Positions 31,914 through 43,900 of a DNA stretch of 64,000 nt are shown here, piece after piece (position 1 is the first letter of the stretch; every line of letters begins with the position of its first letter). Below the pieces are notes generated by a model. It was not told where the DNA came from, searched no databases, and saw only the letters and a list, made by a program, of their open reading frames with translations. Position numbers and translations under genes: made by a program. Origin of the DNA: Acanthaster planci. Its lineage: Eukaryota; Echinodermata; Asteroidea; Valvatida; Acanthasteridae. Location of the stretch: assembly GCF_001949145.1 (NCBI RefSeq), contig NW_019091455.1, positions 485,017-549,016 on the forward strand, in the 5' to 3' direction.

Positions 31914-34900
31914 GTAGGCTGCTGTACACAATTTACATCGCTTTCAAAGCAAAAAGCACCAGCCTGCCTCTGGCCGCTGTACATATTCACACCGTAGGCC
32001 TACCTAAAAGTAGGCGTAGGCCCTATGCCAGGAAATAACTGGTGCTCATATCATTTCGGTAGTCGGAAGGACTTCATTTTATGAATAAACAAAACATTTT
32101 GGGAGAGTATTTCTGAATGTGCATTTTAAAGCAAAATTTGAAAATGTCAAGCTGAACCAGTGAGTATCTTCTTACAAATCAACCAAAATTATCAGCAAAG
32201 TTGGACAACTTGGACAGTCGGGATATCATCAATCTTTAGCCTAAAAGCCGGAATTCATGAATATTTTACAATGACCAACACAAATTACAATGGATACTGC
32301 ATGCAGGACTAGCTCTTGACCTACGGGGCACCAGAGTTATAACAAGTCAGAGCTCTGACGCAGGGCGATACGCCGGGGCGTCATCAGCGGTGGATAGGAA
32401 GCTTAAAACCATATCACATACAGGTCAGTGTTTTAATCCCAATGGGTAAGGCCGTGTCTAGAATTGACTTGTGCTTTTCTTGAAGGCGTGCGTTATCACT
32501 GCTTCAGAGTAACTCCCGGACACTGCCATATTCACTGTTCCTCAGCAATCGGGGGAGAGGCTCCCATCTTTACGGCGTAGGTTTACAAATCGTTGAGTGC
32601 TGGCTACGAACGAACATTGTCTGATTGAGATGGGTTGAATATTAAGGCGGAAGCTGCATGTCTAGTTTCTTGCAATGTAATTGCTGGAAGAAATCGTATT
32701 TCAGCATAAGTTCAGATTTTTTATTTTTGAAGCTATTTACGCCTTGTTTGTTACTTTTTCCCAATTTCATTATAGTTTGTCTCTTTAAATAGTATTAGTA
32801 GGCCTAGTGTTGAACAAATACGTTTATCAAGTGGCGTACAGAAAAAATATTTCTTGTTCGTGAGAAGATAGAGGGCGTGCTTACGTTTCTCTTTGTATTG
32901 GGCATGTGCTCTGCCCTTAAAACGGCGTTTCATAAGGATCCAGAATAGAAGTTACCTCAAAATATTATACCAGAGAGTGGAGTGCGTCTTGGTCTTTGAG
33001 GGAATCCTTCATGTAAATAAAAAGACGATGACAACTAAATTTTCTTACCACGTGACCCATCCTCAACAGGCCCAATACCCCATCAAGTCTAAGGCGAGGT
33101 CGGAAAGCCGCAATTTTTTCCGAATGTTTTTCTCTCCGATTTGCGTTGAAAGTTATCATTGGTGTTAGTTCCAAGTGGGCGCGACATATTATTGTTCCAA
33201 CACTGTTTCAATGTTGAAATGACACTGTGACGTCATTGCAGCGTCATTTCAGCCTTGAGCCAACATAAAAAAAAAATGTCCTGTGCCGACTGCTTTGTTG
33301 AAATACAGGCAGTGCATTGTGGTCAAATACGATTGTTTTAGTCCGTTTCAGTCGAAGCCCATCATTGGCAAAATTCATGGCAGACGAAGTCTGTCAGCTC
33401 ACCTTTGCTCTCCCCAAAAGGTCGTTGACGAAAAAAAAGCCAAAATGTTGAAATGTTGTCGAGTGCGAAGCCCCATAAACGTTCTTGCCAATAGTCAGTG
33501 TACGAGGCGGCGATTTCCTGTTTTCCACTCCAACAACTTATTATGAAGATTCGTCAGGGGATCGTCAGAATTACGAGGAACTCAACAAAGAAGTAACAAC
33601 AGCCCAGAAGATAGCTGTCTCCGTCTTCGTTGCTCACGCACCTTTTTGCTTCACTGAGGCTCGACCTGCTTCCCCAGCGCAGCACACGCATCGCTTGCTC
33701 GGGCGACCTATACAACCTGTATACCTGACCCTATACCGGTGCAGAGTGGGCCGCACCGCTGTTTTATTTGCAGGAAATTTTGGCTCTGTTTTATCAGAAT
33801 ACACGTTGAAAAAAAGTAACTCTAACATAATTATTCTTCACACAGGATGGAAAGATCCATCTGACCGTGTCAACCCGTGGTGGAAGGTGGATCTAGGCGC
33901 TGTCTACTGCTTAAGGAAAATCACACTAGTCAATAGAATAAGGGACGTGCGCGTAATTGGCAAGTATTGCTGTTAAGCGAAGGCATATAGCAGATACGAC
34001 CAGAAGCAGAGCGGTAAAAAACCTTGAATGATACTTAACTTTAACTCTGTGCATCTTCGGTTGCCATCTTCTTTTTCTTTTTTTTACATTTTCGTCAATG
34101 GATCAAATACAATATTTTAGCGTGGTATTTTCCTTGAAGCCAAAACCATTCGTGTCTGGTACTTAACGGGGACTTAATTAAAATCGGAACTGCCGATTTT
34201 TCAAGAGAACTCGATGTAAAACCTTACTATTATGGGCCGTTTTCCAATACTCGACTTCGTCTCCGTCTGAGGCTTCGTTCCCAAAACCAATCCCCGATTG
34301 TGGGCCTGAAGCGTTTAAATTACATTGGATTACTGTAATTTTTTGGCTCTCTTGCATCTTATTTGATGTTCTGTGGCGCTATTAGACTGATTGCTACGCT
34401 TACAACTTCAAAGTCAGCTATTAAAAAAAAACAGTTGAAGCCAGAGACGGAGCCGCTGTTGAGTATTGGGAAAACGGCCATGGATTGAGATCGTTCGTAG
34501 TTCCCAATCTGGCCACGTTTGCCATCACTTCCTCTCTGTTCAGTGGCGTAACGGGTCAGGGAGGATGGAAGGTGAACAACCTCCGCGACTCGCTGACTTG
34601 TACTCCGATCCCCCTGGTCAACCGTAGAGGCCGACTGAAAAGCTGTTTCTACAGTGTAATAAAACCTAATGAATACCCCCTAGGAATTAAGGCCCCGGTA
34701 AAACATGTGAAATCGAAACTCGTCATAGGTCAGTGGATTGGGTGGTTATGGTTGTGATAAAGCATTATCCAAACAGACTAATATTAATCCTCTCATCAGT
34801 TTATGAATAGTCCCATTAAGTCATTGATAAAATGTATATATACGGACTGATGTAATTACAGCAAGACGCTTAAAAGGCAATGTAATCCGTGCTGGAATGA

Positions 34901-37900
34901 GTGCCAACCATCTGCTAAACCGAGAAATAGGACGCGTTAGAGAAGAGCAGGCTATAAGCGGAGCAGTTTTGGATTTCACACCTGATCCGTACGTTAATGC
35001 ACGATACGTCAGCGTGGACATCCCTGCCAGTGGTTCAAATATTATCGTCCAGTTGACCGAATTCATGGTGGAAGAGGTCTCGATGGATACGGTTGATACT
35101 CCATCAACAGGTGGGTATCAAGGTAGAGCGAAGGTAGCACCACACTCAAGTCACAGCTAACGCGCGATCAGTGTGTCAAAAGAAAACAAGAGTAACCAAG
35201 CATAATATTCACCCTCTCCCAACATTACAGAGCCACAAATCATTCATTTGATATCAAAGTACTTTCTACTTACGCTGATATTTTTATTTGAAGTTTACAT
35301 TGCGCTGAGGAGATATTTTCATTTCGTAAACGTCGTTTTTTTGTTCCAATAGAATTTTAATTATCTTGCAAGTAAAGTCTTAAATTATCACTTACTGTTT
35401 TGATTTCTAAGTTGGTAACTTCTTTGGAAACTTGATACTGATCCTTATTACAGAAGGCGATGGCTGTTTCATAAATTGTGCAGTATTAAAAGTCGAATGA
35501 GTCTGCTTCAGCAAAAACAGCCGTTGAACTTATTCAATTTACTTTTGACAATTTTTAACAACCTGTCCGTCTTATTTGTTTCTGTAACATTACCCCTTTA
35601 AACCCATTTAGGATCCAGTATGCCGACGGTAAATAAAGCGGTTTTAGCGTAACTTAACAGAACCCTCTTCAATTCATTACCAAAAATCTTATAGGCATTT
35701 CCCTTTGTTAAAAGGTGTCAAATAAACTAAATATTAATTGCTTTGTTAAATCCCACTGGACAGAAACAAAAAGCAGTTGTCTTTACGTGATCAAAATGTT
35801 TTCCGCGCCACTTCTTCGGATTGAAAGGAAGTCTGTCATTTTTTGAAAAATTTACGTTCTAAGCTTGAGTTTGTTACAAATAAAACACACTCAGCATTTC
35901 TGAGCATTATTTTGGGAGAAAATCAATTTTTCCTTTTTTTTTTAACTATGATCTAGATCTGCAACACCTTCAATCTACGGAGTGTTTTCCACCCAAAAGT
36001 TCTTATCGCCTACCCCGAGAAAAATGAGCAATCATGACTGATATCACATACCGTATACGTATAGCGTGAGCCTGGCACATGGATATGTTATGAATGGTTC
36101 TTGTTTTCGTTCTTGTCTTTAACGAAAATTTACGAAGCTCTAAGTTTGACTGGTAGCCAAAGCGACCAGAGTTCTACCCATGAAGAAAACGGTGATAGTT
36201 GGGACTCCGCAAGAGCCGTAGATGGATTGTCGCTGTATGAGGGCACAAGCTGCAGTAGAACAGGTACGCGTGTTGCTTCTGGATACGACTTGAAAGCGAT
36301 GATGCAATCTGATAAGTGACAGATATATGACTCCCTTTCTTTGCTCGGATACGTTGAATTCCAAGAACAGTGTGCCCTGGAGCTGGTGGTCACTTTACTT
36401 ATTTTTATGCCGTTTTAGCACCCAGGTTTCACCAAACGTCAAATTTGTTCCATTAAGCTCCATCCTAGTCTAACACATGTGACCATAAGTAAAATGATTT
36501 TATCTCAGAATTTCAGCAAAACCCGTGGTGGAGGATGGATCTTACCTCTGCACAGTGTATTAGGAAAATTGCTGTTCGGAACATGGACGATATTTTCGGT
36601 AAGCTTCTGGGAATTTAACGTCTAATAAACGCCTTTAACATTAAAAACCTCTCAACAATGAAAACGGAGAATAAACATCTGCCATGGTCATCAGGCCATT
36701 TTACGTACTATTCTGTTGTACATAGGTCGACACGACTGGAACAGCTTTATTCATTGGAAGTGTCGAATGAAGGCCCGTATAAGACTTTTTTCCTATGACG
36801 TCACATGGGACCATCTTTAAATAATCAACAACTGAATGGATTCATTCTTTGAGAAAACAAAACTCTGCCATTTGGGGATCCAAGCAGACTTTCACATCTA
36901 AAGGCATTTAAATACCATAGAATGAGGTCCACAGCGGTCCTTTCACAACGCCCTCTCTTGTTTATTTATGGAGTCACGGTACGTAGCCAAAAACAATCCA
37001 TTGGAGAAAAGAAGATGGGGGAATAAGTGGGATGATTAGATTTCGAGAGTCCCTTTTCTAAGCAGCCGGGAAAGGAGGAACAGGAGTTTATCCAACAAAG
37101 GCAAAGTTACATTCCTGTGTTCTGTTACCTTGTATTTCAGTCTACACTAGGCTTAACTTATACGGAGCAGTAGTCCGTGCCGGCCTGAGTGCCACGCCTA
37201 CAGAGAACGCCATGTGTGGTTCTCCTGTGACACTCTACCAATCCTTGATCAATGATTGGATTGAATTCACCTGTGAGCCATCCAGGCTCGCACGTTATGT
37301 CAGCGTCGATGCACCGGGCAATCTGACTCTTATCCTTTGTGAGGTGATGATTTGGCCGTGTGATCTCCCACCAACAGGTGTGAAAATTGGCATTTCGATT
37401 TTCAACATGGTTGCAGGCACCAGACAAATTACTTTGTAATAAGCAGAACTTTGCAAGCTTTGTTATAAAAGCAGTGTAGAAACAAGGAAACAAATAACAA
37501 TTCAAGAAATTGGCATTCCTGAAATCAGTTCTTTGTAACAGTGTTTTGTTATGACAGTATTCTTTATAATGAGAGTCGACTGTATATAGGGTTCTATAAG
37601 AAGTTACAGAATTGCATAGTGCTATAGGAAACTGTTGCTATAGAATTCTATAGACAAAATCATTTTCTATAGACAATCCTTAAAATTTCTATAGAAAAGT
37701 GTGAATGCCAGAGCATTCTATAGAACTATATTATACAGCATTCCATAAAATTCTGTAGAGTTCTATAGAACTTTTTTGTAAGGGTCCACATTACCGATTC
37801 TTTTCTCGGTAGGCCTACATCCATGATGATATCCACAGTATATCTAGTACTTAGAAGCTGCTGGTACGCTATCAAATACGCAAGAATCGAATATACAGTG

Positions 37901-40900
37901 CAGTATAAATTCAAGTCAATCACATTTATGCCCATGCTCATAAAACAGTGATAATAATGAACGAAATATCTGTATAAAGTGGACAAAAGTCAAGAAGTAG
38001 CAAAATATTATAAACATATAGGGAAAGAGTTCCGCTTTACGAACATCTCTGCACAGACCCTATGAGCCTATATGGTCAGTGTTCTAACTGATTCAACATT
38101 TTTACTGCTGAATTTGACTTCGTGGGGTTTGGTAATCTCCCTCTAGGCTATTAGATGATGTCTAAAATGATGATGACTTCCTGTCCACAAGCCCAGGCTA
38201 CCCTTCTAGTGGGGCCATCATGTGGTCCTACCCTCATTGATACTTTAACAGACTGGCAGCCAGAGGACACAGACAGACTCATTCTCTTCTTCGTTTGTGG
38301 ATAAGGGCACCCTTTTTACGTTCTATGGTTCTCATTTCTGACCGATCCTATTTAGGGCTCCCAATCACGGAAAAAAAAGCTTTTTTTCCCCGCCGACCCT
38401 GCTAAAAAGACCTAAACCCCAAAAAAGACTGCAGGGGAAAAAATTGACCTTTGAAAACAAAAGCCCTGAAAACTTACAATTTTGCAAACGACCAACAGCT
38501 ACGGTCTGCATTTGCATTAACGTTCAGTATACCACACCTTTCCGTGGCCCGCTGAGGTTCGTGCATAGCCCTACACCAGCAACATGGAATTTTTTTTGTT
38601 AAGGATTTTTTTTAGACCAACCGACCTCACCTCAAGTGGTAAAAGAAATGAGAACCATAGAATTTAATAATGGCAGCCTAACACTAGAAGTCTGCTTTGC
38701 CTGTGTCTGTCTGTCTGGCTTGATAGTAGACACTTGAGTGTAATGTTTTTGTGACTTATCTCAAATACTATATGTTGGTTTTTGTGTCGGGTTTTGGTTT
38801 ACATGTTCTTGGAGTTTTGTTGGTTAATTTTTAAGGGTTAGTTTGGGCTTCAGGTTTTTTTCTCTTGGTACGGTTCAAATAGTCTTGATTGAATGAGTTG
38901 AGCTAAGGTGTAGTGTTAAAGGATTGGTCTGTTTTATCTTTTCTTTCTTTTTTTGTTAATGGATTTACTCTTCCATTTTAATCTTTGTGAAAACAAATAT
39001 CTCTGTTGTAAGTCATTTAGAAGTTTAGCCTACCTCTGCCTTCCACTAATCCTGCAATCCCTTCTCACACATTCTGTTGTAGCCTAGAATAAATTTAAGT
39101 TTGATGTGTAATTTTGCCAGTTCCCTGTGGAATCCATTTTTCTAGGTTACACTGTCACTATCTGGTGGCTTATTAACCCCTGCAAGGGAAAATAAGTGAT
39201 GTCAGTATATGGAACTCTTACCAAAATGAGCCATATGGACAAGTAAAAGTGACATGGAATTAGTATATCAAAACATAACACATTAGGAAGGACTACCCGA
39301 CAAAAATTCTGATATATTTATTTTTCTTTCATCCATAAATATATCAAATGAGTTTAATAATGTTAGTTTAAGTTTAGGATGCAAGGGGGCGCCGACAGTT
39401 GTAAGGAAAGAAAGAAATTTTATCAATTTTGAATCTATTTTGAAGAAATATTGGCTGGTAGTTAGTTTTATTCTACAGGCAGATGACAGATGCATTTCTT
39501 ACGTTGTGTGAGCTGGGCTGATAGTTACTATTTTGCAATGTTTGCTTTCGTATATCCATCCACTCTAGTATTGAAATGCCAATTAATTAAGCATGACATT
39601 TTTGTGCTCCAATATTGTTGGATTCATCTTATGTGCCCTTCTCCTTCTGTTGATATGCCTCTTGAAGCAGCCCTCAATTTGACTGGCAAATTAGCAAATC
39701 AGAGCTCTACGATGAGTGGACGGGATGCTCGAAGGGCATTCGATGGGCTCCCAGAAGAACCGTTCTGCAGCATCACAAGTAAGATCCCTCCAACAAGTTG
39801 TCTTGTCACTTTGGCCTGCCCAGCAATTTCTGTCGCAATTGGACTCAGAAAACCCACCTATCTTGAACGATTTGCAGATTTGTGACTGCCTCAACTCGTG
39901 TTAAAACCACTGTTAGCGTTAAAACCGATAATTTACAGCCCTCATGTTTTTATACATCTACTCAGATTACGAAGAGAACCCATGGTGGAGAGTTGACCTG
40001 GAGTCAAATAATTGCCTTGGAAAAATTCGCATCAGGAATACCGGCAGTTCAGCAGGTGAGGAGAATCAGTTGTCGATTTTGGTTTGTTTGTTGGTTGGGG
40101 TGTTGCTGTGTTTATTTATCTTCTACAAGGAATTAGAGAATCAAACATTAGCAGTAACCTGTTGAAACAGCTACGCAAGAAAAGATGAACTAGTAAAAGC
40201 AATTTAGATGCCGAGACAAAATCAAATTATGACTGAAAATTCTGTACTTTCCTCTGGAGAACCAAACTTGCAGGATGCTATGGTACAGGCGGGCCTGAGC
40301 GAAGTTCACACCGACAACATCATGTGTGGCACACCGGTGACCAGAAGTCAGGCCATCATCAATGACTGGTTAGAGTTTACCTGCGATCCGCCTGTGCTTG
40401 CCCGGTATGTTAGTGTTGCTATACCGGGAGGTGTAAGCCTTAAACTGTGTGAGGTGACAGTATCGACGTGTGACTTCCAACAAGCTGGTAAATATGTCTG
40501 AATTAATGTTGAATCTGCCAAGAACAAAATAACTGTGTTGTAAAATGTAAGGACTGATTTATTTTTCAGGGTTTTAAGAAAGAAAGTAATGTGGAAAATG
40601 ATTTCAATTAAAATCTGAAGTCAGTTATATTGGCTTGAAGTACCTTTTAAGTCATCAACTAACAAGACTTTGCTAAAAGTTAACCCTTGCGCAAAGTTAT
40701 TTTTTTAACTACAGTAAATGCTGTGGATATTACTCTGGTTGCGAATCCTGCTCTCCTCGGTGAAACTGGAGACAACAGTTCGTCCATCACAGCCTACAGA
40801 GGTGCAGGCGACATCACAAACGCTGTAACGTTTGGTCGCCAACTGGCAACAGGAGAAACTAGTCAAGAACTTCCGTCGGGGTCCTTGGTTGTGGCTGATC

Positions 40901-43900
40901 CGTCGACGGGATGTGCAGCCACATTGGCCCTGAGATTACCAGAGGAGGGTGGATTGAATCGCACCGGTGTCTTCTACTCGGAGGCACTGAATAACAACGT
41001 TATTACCAGGATACAGATCGTCATCTTATCAAAAGGTAGGACATAATTTCAAGGTATCATCTGGAACATAATCATTATTGTGAGAGGTACATAAATACTA
41101 GGTTTTTGTAGTCGGTTTTATAATATAAAAATGTGTTTCAAAGTGAGTGCATTCTGATATTTGCAGGGAAAAATTGTACAAATTTGATTTTTTGTTATTC
41201 GAGCAGCCTTTCCTTGAGTAGGTGTGTTCAAAGTCATTCAGATCCTCAAAAGCCTCAGAAGTGATTAGGAACTCTAATTAAATGGTTGGAAAACAGTTCA
41301 TTTTGCCGACAGTCAATTTGTTTCATAGTGTAAACTATTATCCTGATGTCAATTTTGGGGATGCTGATTCTTTGCAGTAATATTTGAAATTGGTTTGTTA
41401 TTTCGCTTTTAGAATAATCTCCCTTACCTATACTAATTGAAGTTCATTTATTTGTCAAACCTTAGGAAACAACATTCACCTCCGCCCTGTTCAGCGAACG
41501 CAGACGGCAAGTACCGGAGACTCTGTTATGTTGCAAATGCGTAATGTTAACTCACCGAACACCAACTACAGATGGCGGCATAATGGTAATGACGTCATTG
41601 CATCTTGGAACAACCTCCTGGATGTGTCGGTTCCAAATGTAATCATGGCAAATGAAGGATTATACAGCTGTTTTGCTTCAGACCATGAAGACGAACAACT
41701 GGACGGTATCATGAGACTTATTGTAAGAGGTTCGTTTCCGGTTGATTGAAATTTTATGATTTTTGTGCCTTGCAGGAATACACGTTTGTACTGTCTCTTT
41801 GAAGCTATTTCCTCGCATTTTTCATACAGGTATATTCCCAGTTCTGTCACTTCTTGCCTGTCACACCAGTGGTGATTGGAGCCAGAGACTGGGCCTAACT
41901 GTGCAAATCATAAGTCAGAAGTCTCACAATTGATGTGTATAATTGCACGTTCAGATCCATTGCTCTTACTTTGTCCTTGGTTGTATTCGTCTTGACCAGG
42001 CACGTAGCCAGGCTTTTGTTTGGCTATTGCAAAGTTCTTTTTCCGTCCCATCCGCCCATTTCTGTTCATCCCCCCCTTGATCTTGCTTTTTATCAGCGTC
42101 CTGATTTGGCTTGCAAAATGTCCATCTCATGGCAATCGGACACTCCTTACATCCTGTCTGGCAACTGACATACACCTACCGGTATCATCTTGTCGCAAAA
42201 TATCATTTGTCTTTTCTCCGGAATGCTTTAAACTGTACCAGACTAATTGCTCCAACAAAAATGTAGCATTTTTCATTAAATGCTCTCTACTTGTGTTGGT
42301 CTTGGTTTAAATTGTAAACCCTTTGTTAATAAAATGTCAGGTTGCCCCTCTGGGTTGTGGGACCCACCGTCATGTCTGAAAACCTGTCGGCAATGCTACA
42401 ATGGGGGTGTATGCCATGACAAGTCTGGTACCTGTGTTTGTGCTCCAGGATTCAGCGGAGACAGTTGTGAGCAAGGTGCAGTAAATGAGAGCCTTCCAAA
42501 CACATGGTGGCAGTAGACTGATCTATCATTGATTATACTCTTGTGTTTTAAAGCAACTTTGGGGCCTACATAGAACATCTGTAAAAACAGTTCGTGAAGA
42601 AAACCAGTATGGTTAATACCATGCACCATTTGGAGGAGAAAAGGTGCGTTAACCAGTCTAGGAATCAATTGAATACTAAGGTTAGTAGACAAGTGTTCAG
42701 TGTAGCTTTTTTTGTCTGGGTTTATGATTTTCTGCGGGTTTGCAGTACACGGTCGTCATGTCTTTGGCAAGAATGGTGATCAGAGGTGTTCGGATAGTGG
42801 AGATCGTCATCATGATGCGTGCCGGGGACACCTGTTCTGCCTTCCAGACCCTTATGGTTGCTCATGTGCTGCAGGTTACACGGGCCTGGACTGCATGCAA
42901 GGTAGGCTCTTTCAGGTCGAATAAACACCGTAATAAGCAATTCTGCAACACGTTTATCTAGTTTATCCCCTGTATAAAAGGGAATTTGAATTGAGAGTGA
43001 ATTGAACACAGAACCGGTGATTGGGGGATACGAAGAAAGGGTAAAATAGATTTCATAAGATTGTTTGCATTTCGTTTTTATATAAATATCAAATGCAAGA
43101 ATGTGACGATGGGACCTTTGGTGCCGATTGCAAGCAGACATGTCACTGTGCATCTGGCGGAACGTGTTTAAAAGATACAGGAGAATGCAGCTCAGGTGAG
43201 ATTGATTAATCAAAATAAATTGGTATACAATTTACAAATTGCCCTGAAAGCACCGTGTTTTCCCCATTTAATTTTCTAAATTTGTTCCCAATGGCCTATC
43301 CTTTAAATTTCATTTCAAAGCTTTTATAGCGTGTATACTGCAACAGGATATCTGTTCTTGAAAATTAATGCAATACTAACGTTTCTTTCGTCAGGTTGTG
43401 ATACTTTATACTTTGGAAGTAACTGTCAGTGCTCAAGTAAGTCAAATTCTCCAAATCCACTTCACAGAAACATTGCAGAGTATGGAAAGAAATATCTCTG
43501 CATCACAGTTGAAAAAAGGTGAAAACCAAAATGAAAGACTCGGTATTGACAAAGTTCCTCGCTGGTACTCTGTCAGTGGTAATAAAGAAAGTAATGAGAC
43601 AGTTCACTGGAGCTCTTATGTATACTTGCTCATGTCGCATCCACTTTATGCTGTATACAGCGTGTAACTTTCAAATGCCTGCCAGTTGGTACTGAAGTCT
43701 TGTTAAGTTCAAAATACTGGCTTCATAATTTGAATGAATTAAAAAATGTGTTCATTTTTTGATAACCATCCTTCATCGATTTGTATCATTCAGCACAGAA
43801 TAGCGTGCTTGGGCTCCAAGTGACGTCAGGCGATCCCCATCAGCTGTTCGTTAGTTGGCAACCGGATCCCTGTGCTTCTGGCTATGAACTGGTAACCAGG

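Noticed and set aside
33485-33976. 163-codon plus-strand frame taken as one exon
   Set aside because: Only 33846-33959 fits the lectin homology and phase. The upstream part is intron that happens to be open.
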